A stretch of DNA of 64,000 nt from Lachnospiraceae bacterium (GTDB lineage Bacteria > Bacillota > Clostridia > Lachnospirales > Lachnospiraceae), in NCBI GenBank assembly GCA_009911195.1, contig QXWV01000098.1, forward strand, positions 49,490-113,489, read 5' to 3'. The notes beneath the pieces were generated by a model. It was not told where the DNA came from, made no database searches, and saw only the letters and a list, made by a program, of their open reading frames with translations. Below, one piece after another: positions 53,242 to 61,962 of this stretch. The stretch's first letter is position 1. Each line of letters opens with the position of its first letter. A program made the position numbers and the translations under genes.

Positions 53242-53946
53242 TCAAATATTCCTCATGTACTGCAGAACAACACCGGAGAACTCCTTGCTCCGCAGCCGTG
53301 ATACGGGTATCTCTTTGCCATTATCCATATAGGCAGTCCCGTTTTTATAGCCTTTTAAATGTTTCAGATTGATAAGGTAGCTCCTGTGGCACCGGTAAAA
53401 ACGGTTGTCCAGCTTTGTTTCCAGGTTTTCAATCCGTTCATAAAAATCAACAACCCCGCCGGAAGCCAGGTTCAGATATATTTTCCTGTCTATGATTTCA
53501 CAGAAGACAATCTCATCCTTTGGGATGATGCGCCTCTCATATCCTTTTTGCACCAGCAGGCTGTCTTCGCAAGCGTTCTGCATGGAAACATAAAGGCGCT
53601 CCATCGTCTTTTCAAACTGTTTATTATCCACTGGCTTGACCAGATAATCGTATGCCTGTACCTCAAAAGACTGGAACACCATCTCTTTCAATACCGTAAT
53701 GAAGACTAAAAAGCCCCGAAACTGACCCGCCCTCAGTTTCCTTGCCGTTTCCATACCATCCATGTCCTTCATCTGGATATCCAGAAACAGGATGTCAATC
53801 TGCCCATTGTAGCTTAACAGTTCTTCGCCGCTGGAAAACATACGGAGGCTAATCTCTCGGTTCTTTTTACGAAAGAAATCCGAAACAAAAGACCTTATAT
53901 GTTCAGACATATGTTTTTCATCATCACAGATTGCAATATGAATCAA
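53242..53946 (-). CDS. LytTR-family response regulator
   Basis: 234 residues: receiver with Asp56 (DILFLDIQMKDMDGM) and a LytTR DNA-binding domain (VFCEIIDRKIYLNLASGGVVDFY, RFYRCHRSYLINLKHLKGY). It starts at TTG 53946 with AGGAGG seven bases upstream. With the GHKL kinase it forms an AgrCA-like pair whose targets are unknown; the neighbouring FtsX-type transporter is a candidate. Confidence 0.93.
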   Translation of the reverse strand: MIHIAICDDEKHMSEHIRSFVSDFFRKKNREISLRMFSSGEELLSYNGQIDILFLDIQMKDMDGMETARKLRAGQFRGFLVFITVLKEMVFQSFEVQAYDYLVKPVDNKQFEKTMERLYVSMQNACEDSLLVQKGYERRIIPKDEIVFCEIIDRKIYLNLASGGVVDFYERIENLETKLDNRFYRCHRSYLINLKHLKGYKNGTAYMDNGKEIPVSRLRSKEFSGVVLQYMRNI

Positions 53947-54106
53947 TGCGCCACCTCCTCATCATTATACCGTCAGCGGTAAAATATAAACTTTTGCCGC
54001 TACTATAAACAGACACCTTATTGTAGTCCGCCAAAAATATCAAAACAATTTTATTGTTGTAAAATGCTTATCTGTTGCCGTGAAATGCTGAATTAAAATC
54101 TATAAT

Positions 54107-54140
54107 CACCCAAGATGGTTTTTCACCCAGGGTGGTTTTT
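54107..54140 (-). repeat. Two tandem 17-bp repeats at the end of the FtsX gene
   Basis: CACCCAAGATGGTTTTT and CACCCAGGGTGGTTTTT, followed by a partial third CACCC. On the minus strand each unit contains GGGTGA, so the stop codon TGA of the permease gene is repeated in frame with spacing 17. Small hairpins (AGGGTG/CACCCT) are possible. Confidence 0.7.
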
Positions 54141-56533
54141 CACCCTTGCGCCCTAATCCGCTCCACAAGGGAAAGCCTTCCGATATAACGAACCGCACAA
54201 ACCGAGAATATCGCCTGCACCAAAAGCAACGCAGCCGCAAACACCAGTACCTGGAGCACCGGAAAATGATATGTGAGCTTTCCGAATATACCAATCTCAT
54301 CAAATATTCTGCACACGGCCAGGCTGCACACGGTTCCCAGTGTCAGGGTCACAAGCAGCGTGACCCCCACATAGTACAGACACTCAAAGGACAGCATCCG
54401 GGACAACTGACGGCCGCTCATGCCAACGGACTGGAACACGCCGAATTCCTGCTGGCGGGTAAGAAGATTGGTAATCAACGTGTTGGCAAGATTAATCAGG
54501 GCAAACACAAAGATAAAGACCAGAATACTATAGAGCCGGGTCAGTTCCCCACGCATGCCGGTCTTAAGCTCAGCCGTCAAATCATAAAGACTGGAAACTC
54601 CCACCCGTTCATCGGACACAGCGCCAAATACTGCCCGCCGCAGCCGTTCACTGTCCTGTTCCGTGTGGAGATTTACACAGCCTGTAAAATCCGATATTTC
54701 CGGATAAAGGACGGACAGTTCTTCCTCCGGCAAAATAAAGAAATGAGCCGTATTGCAGATTGGAACATTCTCGACAATACCCATCACAGTATAAGTCTTT
54801 CTCTGTCCGTTGTAACAGGAAACGGTGATGGTATCCCCTACCTGATAGTCTGTCCTGTAAATCTCTTTCAGCGCGCTACCTGACGGGCAGACCAGAATGC
54901 CGCTTCCATCCACAAGCTGCCGGTAATCTGCGGTTCCCTCAAGAACTGCCCCGCCGGCATACATCTTCGCCATATCCTCCCGGTCAATTCCCCTGACAAT
55001 AAAAGCCTCATGCGCACGGTTGTCCGGGATTTCGCTGATGGCAGGGATTTCCACGCAGGCCATGCTGTATGCCGTGACGTAATCCACGTTCAGAATAGAA
55101 GCGAGTTCTTTTTGCTGAGCCTGTCCCAAAGGATTATCTTTCTGCATCTCATAAAATTCCCTACCTGCGTAGTCTTCATATTGTAAAAGGTACTGGCTTC
55201 TATCTCCAAACTGAGACCTAGCCATTTCTTCTACATCCACCGAATTTGCGTAGGCAGAAATGCACAGAAGCAGAACCCCTGTCAAGCTTAAGGACAGAGC
55301 CGTTACAAAAGCCTTTTTGCGATTCCGGGAGAAGTTCATCAGGGCCAGCCTGGTTATCGTCAGGCGGCGATGCCGCTGTCCGGAAATACTGCGTCCCTGA
55401 TACCCGGAATAGGCAGTGGTCCGGATGGCTTCAATAGCAGATACTTTTCCTGCCATAGATAAGGGCTTTCTGGTGGCAGCCAGAACCATTCCATAAGTCA
55501 GAAAAAGAATAACCATTGCAGACCGGATATTGTCACGCCAGGACCAGTAACCGGGTACAGCAATCAGTGCAATCACTGCGGCAAGAATCAGTCCAAGGGG
55601 AACTGCCAGGGCAGTCAGAAACCGCCTCTCCCGCTTTACCACCCGCTTTAACTGCTGCGGCGTTGTTCCAAGCACTTTTAAGCGCCCGTATTCCCGCATT
55701 TTTCCCATCACGGAAATGTAGAAAATATCATAGATTACAATCGCGCAGATGACAGCAATCAGTACCGACAGGACATAAATCTCTATCCCGTTTCCCAAAT
55801 AAATATCCACCATTCCAAAATAGCTGGAGCTGTAAAAGGTCCTATCCGCCGGTATTCCCATTTCTGCGAAAAACCTTTCGATGTCTGCACGAAGACTTTC
55901 CGGCTCCATTACCTGGCTTCCTTCAAAACGGAATCGCAGTTCATAAGGAGTCTTGTAAATGCCTGTGTCCACAGCAATTTCCGGAATCCAGACCGTGAAA
56001 ATCCGACTGCTGCTCTCCGATTCCAGAATGCCTGTGACGGTATAGAGATTCTCGCCGCTGCCAAGGTTCAGGGTAACCGTCTGGCCGATTTCTGCCGGAA
56101 GGTTATAATAGCCGAAAAAAGAGCGCTCTATACAGAGCTCATTTTCTGCCTGGGGATATGCCCCGGTAATTTTGCCGTATCCCATCAGGTCAATCATCTC
56201 AGGGCTTACAAAGCTGACGTTCAAAACGCTGTCCTCATGGCGGACAGAGCCGGCATCGGCTGTATATCCCCATTTTTCAAACCTGCCCGTATCTACAAGC
56301 CGGGTGACCTCTTCCCTGGTCAGCCCGTCGCAGCCGGCCTGATACTGTCCCAGGATATTGTCCAGTGTCTTCTTCTGCTGTGCCGAGTAGATAAAACAGA
56401 GGGTTCCCATCAGACAGACGGCAAGGGCAATCGTAAGAATGATAAAAATGCTCCGGCGCCTGTCGGCTTTCATGCTGCGGCCTGCCAGTTTCTTTTCCAC
56501 CCTGCTGGTGTCATTTTCAAAGGGCCATATCAT
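54140..56533 (-). CDS. ABC transporter permease with two FtsX domains
   Basis: 797 residues: an N-terminal membrane helix, a large extracellular MacB-like domain, then FtsX helices near residues 255-350, a second extracellular domain (about 430-660) and a final FtsX unit (LANTLITNLLTRQQEFGVFQSVGMSGRQLSRML). Such transporters export or sense lipids, antimicrobial peptides or lipoproteins. The start overlaps the stop of the ATPase gene by four bases (ATGA). Downstream target of the two-component system at 57504-59221, judging by shared operators. Confidence 0.92.
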   Translation of the reverse strand: MIWPFENDTSRVEKKLAGRSMKADRRRSIFIILTIALAVCLMGTLCFIYSAQQKKTLDNILGQYQAGCDGLTREEVTRLVDTGRFEKWGYTADAGSVRHEDSVLNVSFVSPEMIDLMGYGKITGAYPQAENELCIERSFFGYYNLPAEIGQTVTLNLGSGENLYTVTGILESESSSRIFTVWIPEIAVDTGIYKTPYELRFRFEGSQVMEPESLRADIERFFAEMGIPADRTFYSSSYFGMVDIYLGNGIEIYVLSVLIAVICAIVIYDIFYISVMGKMREYGRLKVLGTTPQQLKRVVKRERRFLTALAVPLGLILAAVIALIAVPGYWSWRDNIRSAMVILFLTYGMVLAATRKPLSMAGKVSAIEAIRTTAYSGYQGRSISGQRHRRLTITRLALMNFSRNRKKAFVTALSLSLTGVLLLCISAYANSVDVEEMARSQFGDRSQYLLQYEDYAGREFYEMQKDNPLGQAQQKELASILNVDYVTAYSMACVEIPAISEIPDNRAHEAFIVRGIDREDMAKMYAGGAVLEGTADYRQLVDGSGILVCPSGSALKEIYRTDYQVGDTITVSCYNGQRKTYTVMGIVENVPICNTAHFFILPEEELSVLYPEISDFTGCVNLHTEQDSERLRRAVFGAVSDERVGVSSLYDLTAELKTGMRGELTRLYSILVFIFVFALINLANTLITNLLTRQQEFGVFQSVGMSGRQLSRMLSFECLYYVGVTLLVTLTLGTVCSLAVCRIFDEIGIFGKLTYHFPVLQVLVFAAALLLVQAIFSVCAVRYIGRLSLVERIRAQG

Positions 56534-57231
56534 AATCTTCCGCCTCCTTTTCGCACTTGCCTTCCTCCTCCGGCAATCCTGCCGTCCTCAATCCTTACAA
56601 TCCGGTCGGCAAGCTGGGCAATCTCGTTATTGTGGGTAATCATTACAATGGTTTGGTTAAACTCCATGCTGGTACGCTTTAAAAGCCCCAGTACATCGGC
56701 GCTGGTTCTGGAATCCAGGTTGCCCGTTGGTTCGTCAGCCAGGATGATAGCCGGCTTGGTAATCAATGCGCGGGCGATAGCAACACGCTGCTGCTGTCCG
56801 CCGGAAAGGTTGTTTGGCATATTGTTAAGCTTATCTTCCAATGCCAGCATCTTCACAATCTCGTCCATGAACTTCTCATCCGCCGTGTCGCCGTCCAGCT
56901 CCACAGGCAGGACAATATTTTCATAGACATTCAGGATTGGAACAAGGTTATAGTTCTGGAAGATAAATCCTATGTTGCGGCGACGGAAAATGGTCAGCTC
57001 TTCATCGTTTTTTTTTGCCAATTCATCCCCACGGACAATGACATTGCCGGAAGTGGGCGTATCCAGCCCGCCCATCATGTTAAGCAAAGTAGACTTACCG
57101 CTGCCGGAGGTTCCTACCACCGCCACAAACTCACCCTGCTCCACTGACAGGCTGACACCGTCCAGGGCGCGGGTAATGTTCGGCTCTGTGCCGTAATACT
57201 TTTTCAAATCAATTGTCTGTAAAATACTCAT
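56530..57231 (-). CDS. ABC transporter ATP-binding protein (MacB/LolD family)
   Basis: 233 residues. Walker A GTSGSGKST is at about 38-46, Q-loop FIFQNYNLVPILNVYENIVLPV, signature LSGGQQQRVAIARAL, Walker B IILADEPTGNLDSRTS and switch His in MITHNNEIA. Start ATG 57231 with AAAGGG nine bases upstream. It powers the FtsX permease that follows. A candidate response-regulator box lies about 60 bases upstream of the start. Confidence 0.94.
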   Translation of the reverse strand: MSILQTIDLKKYYGTEPNITRALDGVSLSVEQGEFVAVVGTSGSGKSTLLNMMGGLDTPTSGNVIVRGDELAKKNDEELTIFRRRNIGFIFQNYNLVPILNVYENIVLPVELDGDTADEKFMDEIVKMLALEDKLNNMPNNLSGGQQQRVAIARALITKPAIILADEPTGNLDSRTSADVLGLLKRTSMEFNQTIVMITHNNEIAQLADRIVRIEDGRIAGGGRQVRKGGGRL

Positions 57232-57289
57232 AAAATTCAACCCTTTCTTTTCTTCTCCTCGCTTTTGTTGATAAGGTCATTGTAAAACT

Positions 57290-57311
57290 CAAATGTCCGC
57301 GAAATGTTACA
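57290..57311 (-). promoter_or_regulatory. Response-regulator box before the ABC transporter genes
   Basis: On the minus strand TGTAACATTT-CGCG-GACATTTG contains the direct repeat ACATTT with 11-base periodicity, typical of OmpR-family sites. TACAAT follows five bases later as a -10. The same box, 19 of 22 matching, precedes the regulator gene at 59324-59345. A further GGACATTT half-site is near 57358. Confidence 0.65.
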
Positions 57312-57503
57312 GCGGCCAAAAAATTTCATTGAAAATCAGGGTGAATTGTCACAACTTTCGGACATTTCAAAAATTTCGCGGTTATTCCGTTGCTCTGATT
57401 TGCTCAACAAGAGATTGGTTTTTCATATTTCCGGTTGTATAAGAAAACAAGCTATTACGAAAAAAATAATGTCGGGCAACCAGAAATATCCGTCCGCCAT
57501 GTG

Positions 57504-58535
57504 TTATCTTGCAGGAAGCATAATAGAAAATTCTGAACCCTGCCCCGACTCTGAAGCCACCTTGATATAGCCGCCCTGCCCTGTTACAATCTCGCGGGTC
57601 AGATACAGGCCAATGCCCACGCCCTGCTCATCGTGTACTTCTTCCTCCCGGTAGAAACGCCGGAAGATGGCAGCCTGATTGGTTTCAGAAATGCCCTTGC
57701 CAGTGTCAGTCACTTTGATTTCCGCAAACATTTCCCACTGTACCACCGATACAGAGATGTTCCCGCCAGCCGGAGTATATTTTACCGCATTGTCTAGCAG
57801 ATTAAACACAGCTTCCGACGTCCATTTACTGTCATGGGAAAGGCAAAAATCCTCCGGACAGTCCACTGTAACGGAAATATTCTTTTTCTCCGCCGCATAT
57901 ACAATACCGCTTAAGGCCATCGCCAACGTATCAATTACAGGAGAGACTTTCTTCTCCAGCCTTATTGCCCCTGTCTCCAGTCGGGAGGTCTTCACAAGAG
58001 CCTGAAAAAGAAATTCCAGCTTGTCCGTCTGATTCCGGATGCCCTGCAGGAACTCCCTCCGCTCTTCTTCTGTGACAGACTTTGAAAGCAGCGTGTCCGT
58101 CACCATTTTCAGGTTGCTTACCGGTGTTTTCACTTGATGGGAGACATCCGATACCAGCATCTGCAGCTCCTGCCGTTCCTCATCTACCTTACGCCGGTTC
58201 TCCTGCATGATACCGTACAGCCGTGACAGACGGTAGCCGATACGGGCAAAGAGTGTTTCACTGTCCACAGCACGCACAGGCTCTCCTCTTCCGCTTATCA
58301 TCTGGTCCATTGCCTGGCACAGCTCCCTGGTAAATACGGAAAGCCGTTTACTGAAAACAACTGTCAGAAAGAACATCCAGGCAAGAGCACAGAGCATCAG
58401 CAATCCGCCGCAAATCAGCACCCAACTTTCGCCTGTCATCCATAGGAGGATGGCACAGATGGACAGCATAGAAATCGCCATACCAACCCAGGTAAGCAGG
58501 AATATCTTTTTTACAGAGTTCCGCCCCAAATTCAT
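57504..58535 (-). CDS. Sensor histidine kinase
   Basis: 343 residues from ATG 58535, which overlaps the regulator stop (ATGA) and has GGGAGG upstream. Two closely spaced membrane helices (residues about 10-60) leave almost no outer loop. A HAMP-like linker, HisKA box DVSHQVKTPVSNLKM and HATPase_c (VFNLLDNAVKYTP, DTGKGIS, GVGIGLYLTREIV) follow. The lack of a sensory domain suggests that the associated FtsX transporter acts as sensor, as in BceS-like systems; this is inference. Confidence 0.93.
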   Translation of the reverse strand: MNLGRNSVKKIFLLTWVGMAISMLSICAILLWMTGESWVLICGGLLMLCALAWMFFLTVVFSKRLSVFTRELCQAMDQMISGRGEPVRAVDSETLFARIGYRLSRLYGIMQENRRKVDEERQELQMLVSDVSHQVKTPVSNLKMVTDTLLSKSVTEEERREFLQGIRNQTDKLEFLFQALVKTSRLETGAIRLEKKVSPVIDTLAMALSGIVYAAEKKNISVTVDCPEDFCLSHDSKWTSEAVFNLLDNAVKYTPAGGNISVSVVQWEMFAEIKVTDTGKGISETNQAAIFRRFYREEEVHDEQGVGIGLYLTREIVTGQGGYIKVASESGQGSEFSIMLPAR

Positions 58536-59221
58536 TTTCTCTCGCCTCCCATCCATTGGTATCCAATCCCGTAAATCGTTTTGATGTAAATGTCACCCTC
58601 TGCCTCAATCTTGCCCCGAATCCGGCTGATGGAGGTAGTCAGGGTGTGTGCGTCCACATATTTTTCATCTGTATCCCACAGCCGCTCCAAAAGCCGCTGC
58701 CTGGTCAGAACCTGTTTGGGATTTTTGCAGAACAGGTACAGCATCTTATACTCCATAGGGGAAAGGGTAAGGGATTTACCATTCAGCGAGGCGGACTGTT
58801 CCGAAAAGTCCAGAAACAATCTGCCGTCATCATAGAAATCTTTTGCCAGTCCGCGGTGTTCCAGCATAGCGAACATTGCCCGTATTTTCCGCAGCAATGC
58901 CCCAATAGAAAAGGGCTTGGCGATATAATCCACCGCCCCAGCTTCATACCCCCGAATCTGGTCGCTCTCCTGGTCATTGGCAGTCAGGAAAATCACCAGC
59001 GTGTCGGGGTTCTCCTGCTTTATGAGTCTGCACAGGTCATAGCCGCTGCCGTCCGGCAGGTTGATATCCAAAAGTACCAGGTCATATTCCGTCTGCGTCA
59101 GTAACCGGGTAGCTGTGCCTGCATTCAGGGCCGATACGGTATCGTAACCCTCAGAAATCAGGTTATAAGTCAGCGTTTTATTTAAAAGGGCATCGTCCTC
59201 TACCAGCAAAATCTTTTTCAT
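58532..59221 (-). CDS. OmpR-family response regulator
   Basis: 229 residues: receiver with EDD at 8-10 and Asp52 (YDLVLLDINLPDGSG), KPFSIGALLRK, and a winged helix (LSPMEYKMLYLFCKNPKQVLT, VDAHTLTTSISRIRGKI, TIYGIGYQW). The start is ATG 59221 with GGAG seven bases upstream; GTG 59227 is too close to that site. It probably regulates itself and the ABC genes through the two matching boxes. Confidence 0.95.
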   Translation of the reverse strand: MKKILLVEDDALLNKTLTYNLISEGYDTVSALNAGTATRLLTQTEYDLVLLDINLPDGSGYDLCRLIKQENPDTLVIFLTANDQESDQIRGYEAGAVDYIAKPFSIGALLRKIRAMFAMLEHRGLAKDFYDDGRLFLDFSEQSASLNGKSLTLSPMEYKMLYLFCKNPKQVLTRQRLLERLWDTDEKYVDAHTLTTSISRIRGKIEAEGDIYIKTIYGIGYQWMGGERK

Positions 59222-59323
59222 ATCCACACTCCTTTATATTTTATTACAATAAGCTGGCCCGCGGAGCGTGACAGCGTTTGTTGTGAATGGCCGGTTTTTT
59301 GTCATTTACTGTAGTTTAGCAGG

Positions 59324-59345
59324 CAAATGTCCGCAAAACGTTACA
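59324..59345 (-). promoter_or_regulatory. Response-regulator box before the regulator/kinase genes
   Basis: On the minus strand TGTAACGTTT-TGCG-GACATTTG, the same 22-base box as at 57290-57311. TAAACT lies five bases later in the same relative position as the TACAAT of the other promoter. Suggests autoregulation. Confidence 0.65.
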
Positions 59346-59355
59346 ACTGCCAATT

Positions 59356-59556
59356 TTATTTAAAAACAAAAATTTCTTCAATCGGTACTTCTACAACCCT
59401 GGATATATCAATCGCCAGCTTCAGTGACGGATTATATTGCGCCTTTTCCAGACGCATAATCGTTTCCCGGCGCACACCTACTTTTTCTGCCAACTGCTCC
59501 TGTGTCAAATCTTTCATTTGCCGGTACTTTTTTAATCTGCATTCAAATTCTGCCAT
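59356..59556 (-). CDS. XRE-family helix-turn-helix regulator
   Basis: 66 residues, single Cro/CI-type domain ([39 protein letters not shown]). Such mini-repressors commonly sit with a small membrane protein in Firmicutes. It follows the DUF3796 gene after three bases, so the pair is one operon. The palindromes at 60247-60323 upstream of that operon are its likely binding sites. Confidence 0.93.
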   Translation of the reverse strand: MAEFECRLKKYRQMKDLTQEQLAEKVGVRRETIMRLEKAQYNPSLKLAIDISRVVEVPIEEIFVFK

Positions 59557-59559
59557 ATC

Positions 59560-60228
59560 CTATTCCTCGCCTTCCTCTGCCTGGTCATCATGGTCATATC
59601 GGTACAGCAAATATTCAGAGAGGAAAATTCCCAAAGCCAATGCAAGGGAAAGGGTAATAATTGCAGCAATCAGGGTGTACTCAAGATTTCCAAAAAGTTT
59701 TCCCTGACAAAGAATTATCAGTGTAATAAGCATGACTCCAAAAGTAATTTTATACGCTTTCAGCTTAGCGCGGGCAATATTCTCACGAAAGCGCTCATCC
59801 ATAAATGTCCCTGACATCTTTCCCTCATAGTAAAAACCAAAAAAACCGAAAAACAGGAAAAACGCAAACGGGAAAATTGTACCGTCCACAGAGTATGTCC
59901 AAAAACCGGCAAACCCCAAAAATCCCAATACACCCAAACACCCCAGCTTTGGATTTATTTTACGGGTGATGCCTGTTTCTTCCGCTTGCCTCTGCTTTTT
60001 TCCTGCATGGATAAAAAGCATGACAAACAATGCAACAAGATAAATGCAAGTGAAAGAAACCGAAACAATCATCGGCAAATCCCTTATCTTAAATATATAA
60101 TTCTTGAAATCCATCGGGACTGCCAGGCGGGAATCATTAAAAGTAATCGTATACCACAACGAAAAAAGAACACTCAACACACAAACTACCCCACAGCCAA
60201 TCCCAATTTTCATCTTGTTTGTTTTCAT
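59560..60228 (-). CDS. DUF3796-like membrane protein
   Basis: 222 residues with about six hydrophobic segments: two near the N-terminus, the pair around NPKLGCLGVLGFLGFAGF and FPFAFFLFFGFFGFYYEGKM, and two at the C-terminus before an acidic tail (DDQAEEGEE). The NPKLG-x-LG-x-LGF pattern is that of DUF3796 proteins, from recall. Function unknown. It is co-transcribed with an XRE regulator, as is usual for this family. Confidence 0.75.
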   Translation of the reverse strand: MKTNKMKIGIGCGVVCVLSVLFSLWYTITFNDSRLAVPMDFKNYIFKIRDLPMIVSVSFTCIYLVALFVMLFIHAGKKQRQAEETGITRKINPKLGCLGVLGFLGFAGFWTYSVDGTIFPFAFFLFFGFFGFYYEGKMSGTFMDERFRENIARAKLKAYKITFGVMLITLIILCQGKLFGNLEYTLIAAIITLSLALALGIFLSEYLLYRYDHDDQAEEGEE

Positions 60229-60246
60229 ATTATTCCTCCCTTTATT

Positions 60247-60323
60247 GAGATATATTTATCTCTTTATGTGATAAATATATCTCTTCTTTTGTCTTTTGTC
60301 AATAGCTAAGAGATAAATATATC
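60247..60323 (-). promoter_or_regulatory. Palindromic operator region for the XRE/DUF3796 operon
   Basis: GAGATATATTTATC (60247-60260) and GATAAATATATCTC (60270-60283) form a perfect 14-base inverted repeat with a nine-base spacer. A third identical half-site GATAAATATATC lies at 60312-60323. They are 19-95 bases upstream of the DUF3796 start, where promoter elements must lie, so binding would repress. Confidence 0.7.
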
Positions 60324-60384
60324 GCATTTATCATGCAAAACATAGAACCTACGATTCGCGGGTCTCACATTGCCACAAATAAAT

Positions 60385-60414
60385 AACGGGATGCACCATT
60401 GCCAGCACCCCGTT
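60385..60414 (-). terminator. Terminator after the ABC-2 permease gene
   Basis: AACGGG-x-TGC pairs with GCA-x-CCCGTT on the minus strand about 20 bases after the permease stop, followed by ATTTATTT. Confidence 0.65.
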
Positions 60415-60432
60415 GTTTTCATCCTATATCCG

Positions 60433-61062
60433 TCAATTAATATCCCGTTTCCGATATACCTTTACCGCAATCCGGTATGAGGCAAAAAACCAGATAACAG
60501 AAATGATAAGTACTATATTGAAAGCCAGAAGGATATTCTCCTTTACAGGAAAAACCAAATTGATAAGAAGTACAAGCCCCGTAATAATCCCTGTTGACGC
60601 CATAAATGACATCATAAAGACAATCTGTGATTTCTCCGGGTCAAACAGATATGCGCACGGCAGGCTGATGCCGCCCGCCAGCAGGGTAGCGCTTATCCCG
60701 ATAGAGCCATACAGTAATAGCGAGTGAAGCGTTATATCCGTACTGAAGCACGCAAAGACAACACAGGGAATCAGCGCAGTAAACAATCCCAATACGGCAA
60801 GCAGAATATAAAACAAAAACTTCTCACCAATAATCTGATTCCTTGATACCGGCATGGTAATGACATTCTTATTCCATTTGGAAGCCGCATCACTGGTAAT
60901 ACTGATAAAGACTGATGTTGTTGAGGAAACCGGAGCTAAAACCAGAAGTGCGCTGGTTTCCAGCAAAAAGGATAAGCCAAAGCCCAAAATAACCAGACTG
61001 ACAATGGTTACAAGGATATTGCTCCTGGCAATATAGATATCTTTCACCAAAACACCTTTCAT
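60433..61062 (-). CDS. ABC-2 type transporter permease
   Basis: 209 residues with six hydrophobic segments, starting MKGVLVKDIYIARSNILVTIV, the usual N-terminus of ABC-2 permeases of small exporters. The segment SDAASKWNKNVITMPVSRNQII is the conserved cytoplasmic loop. The start overlaps the ATPase stop (ATGA). The partner ATPase is 5'-truncated, so this exporter is probably not functional unless another ATPase substitutes. Confidence 0.88.
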   Translation of the reverse strand: MKGVLVKDIYIARSNILVTIVSLVILGFGLSFLLETSALLVLAPVSSTTSVFISITSDAASKWNKNVITMPVSRNQIIGEKFLFYILLAVLGLFTALIPCVVFACFSTDITLHSLLLYGSIGISATLLAGGISLPCAYLFDPEKSQIVFMMSFMASTGIITGLVLLINLVFPVKENILLAFNIVLIISVIWFFASYRIAVKVYRKRDIN

Positions 61063-61818
61063 CCCTTTTCCCCCTTTACATAGAGCAGCATAATCTCATC
61101 AATTGTCGCTGGAACAACCAGTGCCTTCGGATACTTTCTCTGCATCCTCTCCCGGTCTGAAACCAGTATCTGCCATTCATAGTCCATTTTACGGTACGCG
61201 ATGACATCGGATTTATCCAATGCATCAAACTGCGCCGCACCGCACTTGATGATGCCGTACCGCTCGGTCAGTTCATCTTTGGTTTTCTCAAAAACAACTT
61301 TCCCTTCATGGATAAATACGATATAATCGGCAATCTTCTCCAGGTCACTGGTAATGTGGGAGGATATCAGTATGGAATGTTCTTCGTCCTGCACGAAATC
61401 CAGCAGCATATCCAGAATATCATCCCTGGCAACCGGGTCTAAGCCGCTGGTGGCTTTGTCCAGGATTAACAGCCTGGAATAATGGGAAAATGCAACTGAG
61501 ATTGCCAGCTTCATCTTCATTCCTTTTGAAAACTGTCTAATCTGCTTATCGGACGGCAGGGAAAACTGTTTCAGCAGGCGCAAATAAACCTGTTCGTCCC
61601 ACGTCCTGTAAATGTTTTTCATAACCCGGTTCAGTTTCCGGGGAGAAAGGATTTCCGGATAATTGCTGCCATCGAACACAACACCAATCTGTTCTTTGAT
61701 ATCCCCATCCAGTTCCTCCCTGTCTAAAATGGAAACGACGCCGCCCTCCTTTTGAATCAGCCCTAAAGCCGCATTGATTGTTGTGCTTTTTCCTGCACCG
61801 TTCGGGGCAAGTATTTAT
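61059..61818 (-). pseudogene. ABC transporter ATP-binding protein, 5'-truncated
   Basis: The frame contains Walker A (LAPNGAGKSTTINAALGL, at about 61780-61815), the FSKGMKMKLAISVAFSH signature region, Walker B LLILDKATSGLDPVA (with Lys where the catalytic-type Glu-Pro pair normally gives DEPT) and SSHITSDLEKIADY. Two codons before Walker A the frame meets a stop and similarity ends, so the first 30 or so residues and the start are missing. Just beyond begins the conjugative-element sequence. The gene was most likely cut by that insertion. The internal ATG 61679 does not restore Walker A. Confidence 0.8.
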
Positions 61819-61824
61819 AGACAA
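61816..61824. mobile_element. Probable left boundary of a Tn1549-like conjugative element
   Basis: Similarity to the ABC ATPase ends here within the codons before Walker A, and the plus-strand genes that follow (DUF6017, DUF5348, PcfB, VirD4) are the standard left arm of VirD4-CD1115-type conjugative elements. The exact end base and any flanking coupling sequence cannot be fixed without the right end. Confidence 0.6.
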
Positions 61825-61862
61825 CCACCGCAACCCCGCATAAATCAAGGCTTTCTTGAAAC

Positions 61863-61890
61863 ATGAAAACTAAACTTAAAGCCCTATAAT
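61863..61890 (+). promoter_or_regulatory. Candidate promoter of the element's first gene
   Basis: A perfect TATAAT at 61885-61890 with ATGAAA 16 bases upstream (61863-61868), 72 bases before the GTG start at 61963. Confidence 0.45.
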
Positions 61891-61962
61891 CACATGGTAA
61901 ACGCCTTTTCCACACGGAACGGGCGTTTTTCATTGTCCGGGCAGACGAAGGGAGCTGATAAC

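Noticed and set aside
55860..55875. Another copy of the leader tail (CCCATTTCTGCG)
   Set aside because: It lies inside the FtsX coding region, encodes conserved residues and has no hairpin or start codon after it; coincidence.
61546..61848. 100-residue minus-strand ORF over the ATPase N-terminus
   Set aside because: Wrong frame; the frame with Walker A and later motifs is the real gene remnant.
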